Source of the DNA: Aspidapion aeneum
Taxonomy: Eukaryota; Arthropoda; Insecta; Coleoptera; Brentidae
Direction of reading: 5' to 3'
Length of the DNA stretch: 64,000 nt
Assembly (NCBI GenBank): GCA_963576565.1
Contig: OY755047.1
Location: 6,232,931 to 6,296,930, forward strand
Each line of letters starts with the position of its first letter. The first letter of the stretch is position 1. The notes below the pieces were generated by a model that was not told the origin of the DNA, made no database searches, and was given only the letters and a program-made list of their open reading frames with translations. Below are positions 1 through 11,076 of the stretch, piece after piece. Position numbers and translations under genes: made by a program.

Positions 1-485
1 AAATTTGATACCTAGGCTGGGTCTTGGCTCGAGATGGTCCCATTTAAAAATGAACAAAATCCACCGAACACAAACCAAATTTCAAAAATTAGAATTTATG
101 TGAAAATATGGCGTGTGTGATATCAAACGAAAGGTAATTCAGTCTGGAGTTAAAGACAATACATTTTAATTTATTTTAAAAAAAGGGTGGGGTTATATTT
201 AAAAAATTAAAGTTTAAGTGAAAATATGGCGTGTGTGATATCAAACGAAAGGTAATGTCCGGAGTTTAACAAAATACATTTTAGTTTTTGTTTTTTTTAA
301 GGGTGCGGGTGGATTTCAAAAATTTGAGTTTAAGTCAAAACATGGCTTATGTGGTATCAAACAAAAGGTAATTTAGTATGGAGTTGAATAAAATATATTT
401 CAGTTTTTAGTTATATTAGCTCACACGTACACCATAACTATAGTACCTAGCGTGAGCTTAGGGGCCCATATATTGGCAGAGTATT
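1..485 (-). repeat. Hairpin-ended repeat family A, copy cut by window start
   Basis: Reverse-orientation copy of the most abundant repeat here. It shows three units of a ~118-bp internal tandem repeat (each with the GGTATCAAACGAAAGGTAAT-type segment) and ends at ~485 with the family end motif next to an AGCTCACAC...GTGTGAGCT inverted repeat. The other end lies outside the window. Family structure is described at 29757-33345. Confidence 0.75.
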
Positions 486-634
486 TTTATAGGTTGGACA
501 AAATACGATTTAAGAATTTTTTTATAGGTTGGACAAAATACGATTTAATAATTTTTTTATATCTTCTTATTAAAAATAAAACATGAGTAGTGGCAAAAAA
601 ACTTATTTCATGAACCTTAATCCTAAAGGGCAGG

Positions 635-798
635 GCCGTACCCAGAAAATTATTTCTGGGGGGGATGGAAAGTTTCGAATTTGAAAATTGGCGGATTGTG
701 CTTTTTTTATTTTTGTTGCTGAAAAATATCTTAAAACACCCTTTTTTCATTATTTCGGGTTAATGATCCCTCTTGACCCCCCTCTGGGTTCGGCCTTG
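635..798. mobile_element. G-rich MITE, CAGGGCCGTAC ends
   Basis: Short element bounded by CAGGGCCGTACCCAG on the left and CTGGGTTCGGCCTTG on the right, with a G run near one end and a C run near the other. A related copy lies at 921-1090. No coding capacity. A superfamily cannot be fixed because no clear TSD is seen. Confidence 0.5.
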
Positions 799-920
799 TA
801 AAGAAGGGTATCCATTCATAGATTACCAGGAAACCCAGGACTACCTAACAGAGCCGTTTTGTGGTATCCATTTACGGGAAAAACTCTCGAAAAATGCTTT
901 TGCGAGTAACTTTCAAGTAG

Positions 921-1090
921 GCCAGGGCCGTACTCAAAACAAAATTGGGGGGGGATTCAAAAATGTCAATTAAAAATATGCGTATTGTGCAATTTTTTTG
1001 TTTATTTGGTGTTGCTAAGAAGTCTCTTTTAACACACTTTTTCGACTATTTAGGGGAGGCGAATTGATCCACCCCTAGGTACGGCCTTGA
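921..1090. mobile_element. G-rich MITE, second copy
   Basis: Starts CAGGGCCGTACTCAA and ends GTACGGCCTTG, the same layout as 635-798. The two copies are ~120 bp apart and diverged, which suggests separate insertions. A half copy (GGACCGTACC plus G run) also occurs near 52727. Confidence 0.5.
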
Positions 1091-1185
1091 GAGGAATCTT
1101 CTGCCATTGATTTCCTGCGGACATCTTTGTTTTCCTTGGCCCATGTTTTTCTTATGATAAACAGGTGATAACTGTCAAAATAAAA

Positions 1186-1592
1186 TCTTCTAGCTAGCGT
1201 ATTATCACACTTCAAGTGAAGCCATGATAATATATTAGCATTGAAAACAGTTTTTTGTAAATATCTCAGAAACTAAAGCTCCTACGAAGTTTTTGGTTAT
1301 AACACGAATTATTGAACAAAGCCCCAAGCCTAAGATTTTTGTATATATTTTCCACATATTTCATGAATAAACACAAAAAATAGCATGAAATACGACATCA
1401 TAAGGCCTCGGCCCCCCCCCCCCAAGACATATTCCTGGGTGCGCTACTGCACACAGACAGACATTACGACGATATCGCTAGGATAGGTCAAAATACATCT
1501 AAATAGCAGATTTCTGGCGTTATCTCAAAATAATTTTTTCGTCGAAAATAATACCTTCTCTAACCATTGCTACACGGGCTAGGAAGGTAAAA
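1186..1592 (-). mobile_element. Family B MITE (TACCTTCCTAGC ends, internal microsatellite)
   Basis: Reverse-orientation copy ending in CTAGGAAGGTA. It contains the family hallmarks: a CACAGACAGACAT stretch, the ACGACGATAT block and the CTCAGAAACTAAAGCTCCTA block. It is interrupted around 1330-1450 by a fragment of the CAGTGGCG MITE family. Other copies: 7905-8356, 34180-34660, 44757-45165, 58948-60212; fragments near 15290 and 28433. Confidence 0.6.
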
Positions 1593-2423
1593 AAGAAGGT
1601 TAAATATACACAAAAGTATAACAAACATTTTTTAAGGTTTGACTCAAAATTCCACCATTTGCTAAAAAAAATTGGGCACAAATTTTAAATAAAACAAAGA
1701 TAAAGGAATGTGATCTAATTGGCGCTTTGATGACTTCTTTATAACCCCTATCGAAAAAAACAAAAATTAAAATGCTGAAATCGTGCGTGAATAATTTATT
1801 TCTGAACTAATTTTCAATATTTGATTACATGAATAAACTACTAAAAAAAATTCTTGTTTACCTAACAAGTGCGGAAAGTGGTTAGCCGTTAAGGGCGAGA
1901 AAATCACTTTATGCGAATAAGTGCGGAAAGTATACTTTCCGCACGTTCTTAGGGAAACTCTATTTAAATGAGCTTGTCAATTTTATTTTTTTAAACTTAT
2001 AATTCAAACTGCTCCACTTCTCCCACAGATTGAAATACGGTGAAGTACGAAAAGGAACTTTTTACTACCTAAAAACAAAATAAAACAATGTTTGCTGGAA
2101 TGATTTTTAAAGATTATTATTTTTTTCTATGTGTGGATAAAAAGGATTTTTTTTTCTTTTATTCTTATTGTTGATCTTTGAAATCGATCAGCTCGAAGAT
2201 GATTGATCCCAGTGGCGGCTGCACAGAAAAAAAGAAGTTCTTCAGTTAAGAAAATTAGTTTTCTTAAAAAAATGATCTCCGAACAAATTGTTTTATCTTC
2301 ATCTAAGCAAACCGCTTGTTTTGGGAGAAAGAAATAATTGTCTTGGTAAATTGTTTTGGTTTAAAACAAACTACCTTTCGCGAAGAAAAAGTGGTTTTGA
2401 AGGGGCGAGGGCCAAAACATCGA

Positions 2424-2655
2424 AACACAAAATGTCGAAAGTACAAAATGTCGAAAACAAAATATCGAAATTTAAAATGTCGAAACTACAAAATGTCGAA
2501 ATTATAAAATGTCGAAATTACAAAATGTCGAAATTACAAAATGTCGAAATTACAAAATGTCGAAATTACAAAATGTCGAAAAGCAAAATGTCGAAATTAC
2601 AAAATGTCGAAATTACAAAATGTCGAATTACAAAATGTCGAAATTACAAAAAATT
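2424..2655 (+). repeat. 16-bp minisatellite (AAATGTCGAAATTACA)n, forward arm
   Basis: About 14 units of a 15-16 bp repeat, consensus AAATGTCGAAATTACA, with a few AGC or AAC variants. The apparent ORF here, repeating KMSKLQNVEITKCRNY, is a by-product of the repeat and has no sign of being a gene. Inverted counterpart at 3068-3300. Confidence 0.9.
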
Positions 2656-2667
2656 AGCAGTGTTGTA

Positions 2668-2945
2668 GTTTAGTTTGGTTAGGTTAGGCTCGGTTCGGTT
2701 CGGTTCGCTTTGGTTCGGTTCGGTTCGGTTTGGCTAGATTTGATTAGGTTCGGTTTGGTTCGGTTCGGTTCGGTTAGGTTCGGTTCGGTTTAATTCGGTT
2801 CGGTTCGGATTCACACCCTCTAGGATCCTGGGAAAAAAGTCAGAAAAGTTTTTTTTTGAAAAAAATTGTTGGTTCAGTTTGCTATGGTTCGGTTCAGTTC
2901 GGTTCGGTTCAGTTCGGTTCGGCAAGATTTGATTAGGTTTCGTCA
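2668..2945 (+). repeat. GGTTC/GGTTA pentanucleotide tract
   Basis: Pentamer repeats, mostly GGTTC with interspersed GGTTA and GGTTT, broken at 2808-2865 by unique sequence. GGTTA is a register of the common insect telomere repeat TTAGG, but GGTTC dominates, so this is an internal pentamer satellite. It lies exactly between the two inverted minisatellite arms. Confidence 0.8.
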
Positions 2946-3067
2946 GGTTAGGCTTTTGAAACTTTCTATTTTCATATGGTTAAGTCAGATTAGGTTTAGT
3001 TAGATTAGGTTAGGTAATGTCAGGGTCGGGTTAGGTTAAGGTTTAGAAATTTTCTATTTTTGATTTT

Positions 3068-3300
3068 CGATATTTGTTTATTTCGACATTTTGTAACTTC
3101 GACATTTTGTAATTTCGATATTTTGTAATTTCGACATTTTGCTTTTCGACATTTTGTAATTTCTACATTTTGTAACTTCGACATTTTGTAGTTTCGACAT
3201 TTTGTAATTTCGACATTTTGTAATTTCGACATTTTGTAACTTCGACATTTCGACATTTTGTAATTTCGACATTTTGTACTTTCGACATTCTGTCTTTCGA
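3068..3300 (-). repeat. 16-bp minisatellite, inverted arm
   Basis: Same 15-16 bp unit as 2424-2655 but reverse complemented (TGTAATTTCGACATTT), about 14 units. With the forward arm it forms a ~230-bp-arm foldback with a ~410-bp loop. Confidence 0.9.
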
Positions 3301-3977
3301 TATTTCGTCCGCCGCCCGTTTTGAAGCAAGATATAAAATGTCTTACTAATATCTTCTTAACACAAATAAAGCTTTACTTTGCATCAAAACTTTTATTTTT
3401 TTTACTCAAAATATTCGGCATCTCAAAACGAAAATGGCGATTTATTCCATAATACTAGAAAACACAAAACAAGAGGGTTGCCACTTTTATTCAAAACAAA
3501 TCAATTTTCTTGGATAAAGGCAACTTTTATTTTCAACGGGAACCAGCAGTTCAAGAGAATAGTTTTTTTTTGTTAAGAAAATATCGTCTTCGTGCATAGG
3601 AAAGAAAATGTTTTCTTGGATCAAAGCAATTTGCATTGACTGAAGACATTTTTTTTCTGTGTGCTACAGGGAGGGCAGCGGGGCAGTGCCTTCCCTAAAC
3701 TAGACAACAAACAGTATTTTTAATTGATTTATTTAAAAAAAGTTAAATCTTTCCTTATGACATGTCTAGTTTCTTTTCTTTAGTGTGTGGTTAACAAAAG
3801 GCGTTTAATTGGGTAAACTTTTTTAGCCGGCAGCACCGCCCGGGACAAAATTTCAATTTCACCCGTTTTTTCCCGGTGTATGGGAGGGTGTGCAAGCGCG
3901 GGGGCAGGGGGAATGTTTGTGTTAGGTGACGTCGGCCATGTTCATCGTGCGAAAACGTTCGTTGCCCTTTCTACGCA

Positions 3978-4735
3978 TTGCCGGAGCTATCCTTAGTGAA
4001 GAAGTATGAGTCTGTTTTGATTTGGGGTATGTCAGAAATCAAAAGCCTGCCGGTCGCGTGTCATTGTTTGTTTTCGTTATTGTTTATTTATAAAATGGAA
4101 ATAAATACCGTCGATTATATAATTAACTGTGCAAATTTAAATACGTTGACACATGAACTTCGATTACAAATCAAATCTTTAGGGCCAGATAGACTGGACC
4201 TAAACATTAACCAAAATTTTCGTGCAAGTATACAAAGGGGTGTTCCAAAAAAACTTATAATAGAAAATTTAAAAAAAAATAATATGATGATGAAAACTTG
4301 TTGTGCAGTGGTGAAAAAAAGAATGTTTTTTTTTGCTTTATTTGTCTTATTATGAACAATCCACGAAGTTATCCTGAATGGGTGGCAAAGGGAATGTGTG
4401 ATATCAAGTACTTTAGTGAAAAGTTAAAAATATTCATTTAAATAACCACATAGCATTTTCTATGCTAGGCAATACAGAGATTAGGTGCCAATTGAATAGT
4501 GTCCATAGGCAGAGAACATATATTATGTTCTCTGACAATGCCTATGACAACAGTTGAATGTGAACGCTCCTTTTCAACATTAAAGCGTATTAAAACATTG
4601 ACAATGTGTGAAAGTAGATTGAACGGCTTAGCTATGTGTTCAATTAAAAGAAAATTGTTGACGGACAATTTTTATGAACTTGTTGTTGAGCACTTTGCGC
4701 ATGTAAAAAAAAAGGCGAATGGACTTTATCTATAA
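3978..4735 (+). pseudogene. hAT transposase remnant (ZMYM1/hAT-C dimerisation type)
   Basis: The translated piece at ~4541-4735 carries the hAT C-terminal dimerisation signature: an ECERSFSTLKRIKT block followed by RLNGLAMCSIKRKLL and a terminal F-A---K segment. This is the insertion-domain/dimerisation end of hAT transposases and ZMYM1-like derivatives. An upstream piece (from an in-frame Met at ~4093) starts MEINTVDYIINC and looks like an N-terminal fragment; the DDE core and BED finger are absent. The two pieces are in separate frames, so the gene is dead or deleted. It lies inside the TSD-bounded hAT element. Domain assignment is firm; finer family is uncertain. Confidence 0.75.
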
Positions 4736-4894
4736 ACAAATATAGTCAACAAACTACATCAAGTATAGCTGCTTGTTTGTAAAATGCTAAAATAAAATTG
4801 TTTAGGTAAGTTTTTTATCTCCTTTTTCATGCAATATAAATTTCTACCCCCCCCCCCCCAATTTATAACGTCACCAGCCGCCCCTGATTGATCC

Positions 4895-6100
4895 ACTAAA
4901 CTTAATATCCCCCCCAGGTAAAAAGAGGGCGTTAATAAAATTTACAATTGATTGATAAGCACGCGAAGCATCATCTTGGCCAGCGAGATCGCCCGATCTT
5001 ACTCTCAATGAAAATTTGTGAAACATTTTTCTGTATTTTTTTAAAATTAATTTTAATGGATGATTCTACCAAAAGTGGGCTATATGGATATCATTTTTGG
5101 TCATTGCCTTTAAATACCAGTACAGCACAGTAAATAATTTTGTTTTTTTTAAATTTATGTAACTAATTAGGTGTAAGCTAAGAAACATTTATTTTCCCGA
5201 ATTTTAAGAATTATTGCATAAAAATTCCAGAGGGATGAGTACCAGAGGAATGAGTTTTTTAATGGTTTTCCAATTTAAATTAAAATCTATTTAGACTACT
5301 TAACTTAAGTTTTATATAAACAAAGTTCCCATACTTATAATTTTAAAGCAATCAACAAAAAAATTATAATATTAATATCAGTCGAATATTTACTTACCAG
5401 AGTGATGATAATTGAAGCGTTCCTTTTTGATTTCTCCGAAGAAAACTAATTTTCTGTCGAAATAAAAAGAACCAAACTAAAGTTGACATTATCTGTCACA
5501 ACTTGTCACCCTCACAAGTAAATTAGATATCCAGTGCCGTCTCTTTCTCTAGGAATTAACCGGTGGTATTCACAAATATTGTGTTATCAAAAATGGAGCA
5601 CGTTTAAAGTTGTAAAATTTTCCGGAGAAGATGTAAATTCGGATTTTCAAAAATATGACTGCAAACTTAAGTTTTATCAATTTTTCGATAAATAGTTTAG
5701 TATACTTGGGTAAATATTATTTATTAGGATATTTTTTTCAATTTGAGTTTTTAACATTTGGTTTGGGACTACACCAGAGGAATGAGGTATTTGCTTTGTA
5801 ATTAGAAAAATTATAAACTTGCAATTTTTTTTATACATTAAACTCAAATGCTCCTTAAAGAAAACATTTCGTTTTAAATCTTATAACTAAAACTATACTT
5901 CATTTGCAGTCTGTGTTTGAAAAATATGCATTCCCACTCTACAGCACCATTTTTGTAGAATCATCCTATTAAGTGTTAAGAGTTTAGACGACTGATATTT
6001 CCCTCCTTTTATTTTGACTTAAATAAATTGGACTTTAATAAGTTTGTCGCGTCTCTATTTCTTTAAGATATGTTATACATATAGTGTCCCTACTAACGGC
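4895..6100. other. No gene seen; weak inverted repeats
   Basis: AT-rich sequence without a credible ORF. GGATGATTCTACNAAAA occurs at ~5057 and inverted at ~5952, perhaps the ends of a degenerate ~0.9-kb element that also contains three CCAGAGGRATGAG-like motifs (~5227-5251, 5774-5786). Confidence 0.4.
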
Positions 6101-6161
6101 TAGAGTCCCTGTATGTTGACATAATTGGATATTCCAAATATGTCAACATACAGGGACTCTA
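6101..6161. repeat. Perfect 23-bp-stem hairpin
   Basis: The left arm 6101-6123 (starting TAGAGTCCCTGTATG) is the exact reverse complement of 6139-6161, with a 15-nt loop. Outside the arms the flanks repeat as CTA-CGGCTAGA. Probably a very short foldback MITE. Confidence 0.85.
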
Positions 6162-6591
6162 CTTACGGCTAGAAGGGTGGACAGGGCCAAAGGTGTAAAC
6201 TTTCCAATTGACAGATATAGAGGTCTCTGGACCCTTGTCATTGTCAAAATCATCGATTTTTTGAACCTTAAACTGCACCCGAACCAGTCGCTTTGATATA
6301 ATGCCATTGATATAGATTCACTCTAAAAATAATCATTCAAATCGGTTCAAACATGTTAAATTCGTGTGTCCATTTAGGTAGGAATAACAATCGAAAATTT
6401 AAAAAAGTTATTGAAATTAAAATTTGCTTAAATGAAGCTTAATGGGAGTTGATAATACAAAAAAAACTTACTGCTAGAGTAATTTGATTCCCAAACCAGC
6501 AGTACACCGAAAACTGACTTAAAACAGCTGAAAAATACTCTAATTGCGAAAAAAAGTTGGGCGACGTAACAGGTACCTAAAAAATAAATTT

Positions 6592-7060
6592 TTCTACAAG
6601 CGTGAGAAAAATGTGATTTGTCACACTATTTTTAGTGCAGAAAATTCTACTTTACGGTTTTAGTAAGGAAACATTTACCGCACAGAAATGTCAAATTTAA
6701 AAAAAAATCTGTATAGATTTGAAGTTTCTTTTTATGAAAGGCCTTGATTGGTATGGAGTAAAGGTAAGGTGTACATGAGCGCACCCAGGGGGGGGGGGCT
6801 CGAAGTCAAAATTTTTTAAATTATTGTTGACATGTTTCATGAATAAAAAAGTTAAATAGTATAAAATTCGGCATCATAGAGTCTCGGCCTCCCCAAGACT
6901 CTCGTCCCCCCCCCAAATTCCTGGATGCGCCACTGAAGATTAAATTCTGCTAAAACACTTTTTTTTTGGAAGACGTTGTGTGATGTGGTGTGGTTGTGTT
7001 TTGATTTACTTTTCCTATAATTTTATTTTTTTATGTTTTCCTGACGCTTACAGAAAAACA
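6592..7060. repeat. Diverged GTGCGG palindrome-family element
   Basis: Bounded by TTCTACAAGCGTGAG on the left and CTGACGCTTACAGAA on the right, the same TIR as the copies at 16430-17034 and 29097-29683. It has lost their internal exon. A CAGTGGCG-family MITE is nested at 6778-6938. Confidence 0.55.
6778..6938. mobile_element. Family C MITE (hAT-type, G-run/C-run)
   Basis: GCGCACCCAGG plus a G run on the left and a C run plus GGATGCGCCACTG on the right. It belongs to the family whose copy at 63331-63522 has a clean 8-bp TSD. Other copies or fragments: 12372-12632, 18462-18632, 19193-19330, 26951-27114, 27805-28072, 34683-34881, 37175-37310, 44575-44758, 45990-46115, 55538-55725. Confidence 0.65.
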
Positions 7061-7247
7061 ATTGTGCCTAAAAACTATTTTTCCGCAGTTGCATTTGCGT
7101 AAGGAAAAATCGATTTTCTGCACTTGTTAGGAAAATAGGTATTGTAGGGTATCAAAACAGGTTGGAAATTGTGGTAGATTACGAAAAATTACTCACCCTT
7201 GCGGCGACATATAAGCATGAGGCAAATATTAAAAGAGATGCGATCGT

Positions 7248-7900
7248 TTGAGCCAGGGTTATGAATGTAAAAATGTCTTCAATCTGGTTTCTGACACTAA
7301 AAATTATAATAATGCTGAATTATCCACTAGCGTGGCAAAGGGGGGATCGGGGGAGAAAAGTCGGCCGACATGGAGAGGTCTTCTTTTTTGTTCATCAAAT
7401 TTTTCTGAAGGCAGTTCTAAAATTTCGAGATGCAAAAAAGTTAAAACTTGAAATTCTTGAAAATTTTCAAAATTATTTTATATTTTAGGATTTTTAAAAG
7501 TCTTTTTTGTTTTAAATAAATTTGAAAATTTTGAGGAAAATTAAAAAAAAGTACACTTGAAATTTATTTAAAAAATTTTAATCCATAGTTTTTTTTAAGA
7601 AATTTTGAAAATTATTAGAAAATGAGAGGTTTTAAAATTATTTTAGAATTTTGAAAAATATTACAATTTTTGTAAAATTTATTTAGTATTTAGAATAATT
7701 TTTGAAAGTTTTTTAAGTTATTATATATAATATTTGGATTTTAAAATGACTTAAAATGTTTTCTAAATCTTTAAGAATTGTTTTTAATTTCAAATTCATA
7801 AAAAAAAATTAAAATTTGAAAATTTTTGCAAATTTTTAAATTATTTCAAATCTTTAAATTATAAGAATTTTTAAAAAAATAAAAGGATCTATGACAGATT
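7248..7900. other. Low-complexity A/T tract, no gene
   Basis: Imperfect AAAATTTT/TTGAAAATT repeats dominate 7440-7870 and resume at 8357-8460, so the family B copy between appears inserted into this A/T-rich tract. No coding signal. Confidence 0.5.
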
Positions 7901-7904
7901 TGAT

Positions 7905-8356
7905 ACCTTCCTAGCTAGCCTATTAGCACACTTCAAGTGAAGCCATGATATAACAGCCTTGACAACAGTTTTTTGTAAATATCTCAGAAACTAAAGCTCC
8001 TATAAAGTTTTTCGTTATAACATAAATTATTGAGCAAAATGTATTCTACTATATTCCAAAAACCGTATATTGAAACAACGCTTTATTAAAAAGTTAGCAT
8101 TCTAAAAAAATTTAATTGTCAAAAAACTGTCATTAGCATCAATGGATTTTGACCGAAATCTAATCAGCTGGTTAGAGTGTCAAACGCTATTTTATCTGAA
8201 CATTTTATGAAAATCGGTCCAGCGGTTCAGGAGCTATGGTATTACGGACAGAAATAATATACACACACACACACACACACAGAGACAGACATCACGACGA
8301 TATAGCTAAGAATAACCCGTTATCGCAAAAAAAAATACGCCGGCTAGGAAGGTAAA
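7905..8356 (-). mobile_element. Family B MITE with short AC microsatellite
   Basis: Complete copy: TACCTTCCTAGCTAGCC at the left end, GGCTAGGAAGGTA at the right, giving a ~13-bp imperfect TIR. It contains an AC dinucleotide run at ~8262-8281 followed by AGAGACAGACATCACGACG. In the convertase intron copy (58948-60212) the equivalent run is 810 bp. Confidence 0.75.
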
Positions 8357-8520
8357 AAAAGAATTTGAAAATTCTTGGAAATTTTCAAGTTATTTTAGGT
8401 TTTTTTTTTAAATGTTTGAGTTATAAATTTTCTTAAAGAATTTTTGAAAAAAATTATAAAAATGAGTTCAGATCATGACGGGACAAGATCTCCTGGATAA
8501 TGGGTCACCCAATAACTTAC

Positions 8521-8734
8521 TCCAACAGAGACATCAAATGCTTAGTGCAATGCGTCAATTCCCTGTACATTTCCTCTTCCAATTTTACATTTGTTTCGTC
8601 ATATAAGATGACGTAATTTTTCGGCAGACCAAGACGAAGCAAGCATCGCTTACGAATTGAGGTTAAGGCTTCGCATAAGATGTCTAGTTGAGTTTTGAGG
8701 AGGTGAAGAAGGGCCACGAATAACATGTCCAAAG
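8521..8734 (-). CDS. Odorant-receptor-like orphan exon
   Basis: On the minus strand a 214-nt open segment reads LDMLFVALLHLLKTQLDILCE.. and ends ..ELTHCTKHLMSLL (70 full codons). A D-LF-----H---QL-IL--- helix, a charged linker and a final C--HH/CTKH---LL element are typical of the TM3-TM4 region of insect odorant receptors (7tm_6). Splice signals are intact: TTTTAG directly before 8734 and GTAAGT directly after 8521, phases 2 and 2. No other receptor exon was found within reach; an RTE fragment begins 18 bp upstream, so this could be one exon of a long gene or a pseudogene remnant. The family call rests on pattern memory, not a search. Confidence 0.55.
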
Positions 8735-8752
8735 CTAAAACACACTATATAC

Positions 8753-9715
8753 TTAATAGGGACTTATTGGAATAAAACCTGACTTTATTTTAGTCGGTTT
8801 CAAAGTCGGATTTTCAATTTTAATTTTAGATTTTGACCCTTTGTATAGTTCTTTTATCGCTTTTATGTTTGTATGATTGATATTAGTTTGCTCCAACACT
8901 GTCCATAATTTTTCTACTGGAACGGTATCATATGCTTTTTGTAGGTCCAAAAAGGTAACTATATTTCTGACACTCCTTTTCTCAATTACTTGTTTAAGAC
9001 AAAAAACATTATCACTGCAAGATCTGCCTGCACGAAACCCACTTTGCTATTCTTCTGCTTGTTCATGAAAATCATTCTCTATTAGATCTCTAAAAATCCT
9101 ACCGTACAATCTACTTAGAGTACGTATAGTTAGGATATGCATGCAATTTTCCAATCATCCAGGTACTGGATGTCCGTTTATGCATTGATTGATAATATTT
9201 ATGAGATTTTCTAGTAGTTTTTCTGATCCATATTTGAGAATTTCAGCGCATATTCCTCCAGGTCCGCTAGCTTTTCCAGATTTAAGCTTTTTAATATTAT
9301 TCTTTATCATTTCTTTTTCGATGATTACTTCATCTCCATGTACTTCTATTTCACTCCTCGGAATGGCTGACAGATATTCAGGTCTTGTTTCCTGAAGCAG
9401 TCCCTTGTAGTGTTCTGTCCATTGTTCTGGTTTGATGATCGGGATGTTTACTTTTTCTTTGGTTGGGTGTTTTACTGTAGAAATGAATTTCCATACTTCA
9501 GGACTCGTGGCATTTGCGCTCAAAAATTTAATTTTTTTCTGTATGTATCAAATTTCTTAGCTGTTTTCTGGTTTCCTTGTAGATTTCTAGGTCTCTTTGT
9601 TCTTTTGTACTGAGCCATTTCAAGTATGTGCGTATTTCTCCTTGACCATTTCCTGTAGTTCCTCCTAATTCAGTATCTGCTGCGTTATTTGCTTGGTCGT
9701 GGATATAATACATAC
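8753..9715 (-). pseudogene. RTE-like non-LTR retrotransposon, RT fragment
   Basis: Minus-strand pieces form a broken reverse transcriptase: a linker region with STVKHPTKEKVNIP and KKLKSGKASGPGGICAEILKYG (RT block 0-1), then QSGFRAGRSC (block 2) and DLQKAYDTVPVEKLW (catalytic block A with its Asp). Frames are interrupted by stops and shifts, and the YADD block, thumb and endonuclease are missing. Close to the RTE copy at 43380-44462, which carries the following part of the same protein type. Dead copy. Confidence 0.8.
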
Positions 9716-9937
9716 AAAAAAATAAATAGAAAAAAAGTACTACTAAAAGTTCTTACTAGCGATGTACCACGCAAAAATATCTAGAGCAATATCCATAAAC
9801 ATAAGAGAAATGTAACATCCATTTTTAGTCGACATATCGAATGGATAGTAATAACAGTATGGTAGAAGAGATTCACAAGTTGTGTTGCCTACGAAATTTT
9901 GACCTACTGTGTTTTTTCTCACCTAAAATATTGAAGC

Positions 9938-10549
9938 AAGGCCAACACAAAAATAGAGGCCACGACCCTGAAAAAATCAGCTGTTCTCCCGGGGCTGAAT
10001 TTTACATTGGGTCTTATGGGAGGTCAGACGTTTTTTTATGATATTTTCAAAATGGCACTACAGATTTCCGCAAAATTTCAGTGAAATATTCTCAGACACC
10101 ATACCGATATTCCACCAAAGGTTTGTAAGGAAGCAACATGATTAAAAGGTTAAAATCTTCAAGATTTAGCATTCCTTATTTTGAATTTAAATTACCCGCC
10201 ATGTACCACATGCCAACTGTTATATTTGACATGTATTTGACTTTGTCATATGTGATTGTCACATTCGCTTCTGCTTTAAACTTAATTTTTGTGTGAGCTA
10301 ATGAAGCGGCTATGAAAAATTAGGGCTTACTATACATTTTAAAAAAATTGTTCTGCCAGAATAAAGTAAAAATAATCTCAAAAACGGCTTTATTTAACAA
10401 AAAATCAAATATCCATGAACTGTCATTCCAACTTCAAAATTTTAAAGACAATCAGTTGTGTCGTAACGTGACCATCAAAAAAAAAAATCAGCCCCGGATG
10501 TGACGTCAACAAAGTGGAGGATCGTGGCCCGTCCATTTTGATAGCCCTG
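9938..10549 (-). mobile_element. Family D element, copy A (0.61 kb)
   Basis: Nearly exact reverse complement of copy B (11174-11784). Ends AAGGCCAACACAAAAATAG and, inverted, CAGGGCTATCAAAATGGACG form imperfect TIRs that share the inner GGCCACGAYCC. No intact ORF; reads as a non-autonomous DNA element. Confidence 0.7.
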
Positions 10550-11076
10550 AATGAAGAAAAGTCTTTTTGACAAAAATGGTACTCAATTAAAACCCGCTTC
10601 AATTGTAATGCATAATTTAACAAAACTTCGATTGTCTGTTGTAATTATGAAAAAAGTTATAACAAAAAAATGTTAAAAACTTATTAATCTGTATGTCAAA
10701 AACAAAGAGGTTTGATGCAAAATGTGAAGAAATTTTTTTCTTCTTTTGATCTTTCCCACCACCTCTTAAAATTTTGATGTATTGGTTAAAATATACTGTT
10801 TTTTTCAATAAAAAAGCTTAACAAAAACTGGTTTACAAAATCAGCTGTTCTCAGGGGGCTGATTTTTACATTGGGTCTTATAGGAGGTCATACGTTTTTT
10901 TATGATATTTTTAAAATGGTACTACAGATTTCCGCGCTATTTCAGTGAAATATTCTCAGACACCATCCCCATGTTCCACCAAACTTTTGTAAGAATGCAA
11001 GATGATTAAAAGGTTAAAAATCTTCAAGATTTAGCATTCCTTATTTTGAATTCAAATTACCCGCCATGTACCGCAT

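Larger units (their letters stand above)
2221..3664. mobile_element. Nested element with CACAGAAAAAAA ends inside the hAT
   Basis: Bounded by GCACAGAAAAAAAGAAG...TTCAGT on the left and its approximate inverse ACTGAAGAC...TTTCTGTGTGC on the right. Terminal sequences (blocks such as AAAGCAATTTGC) match shorter copies at 48622-49005 and 61461-61868, which lack the central repeats. It is carried within the hAT element, so it inserted after or along with it. Confidence 0.6.
2210..4886 (+). mobile_element. hAT transposon, 2.68 kb, TSD ATTGATCC
   Basis: The left end CAGTGGCGGCTG and the inverted right end (read CAGGGGCGGCTG) match in 11 of 12 positions and are flanked by a perfect 8-bp direct repeat, ATTGATCC, at 2202-2209 and 4887-4894. 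An 8-bp TSD with CAG-type TIRs is diagnostic of the hAT superfamily. Inside lie remnants of a hAT transposase (3978-4735) and a large nested element (2221-3664). An internally deleted relative sits in a convertase intron at 56108-56362. The coding part is broken, so this copy is probably non-autonomous. Confidence 0.85.

Noticed and set aside
2288..2668. ORF with repeating KMSKLQNVEITKCRNY
   Set aside because: Translation of the 16-bp minisatellite; stops and frames follow repeat length, no conserved domain.
2668..2945. Interstitial telomere (TTAGG)n
   Set aside because: Most units are GGTTC, not GGTTA; it is better called a pentamer satellite.
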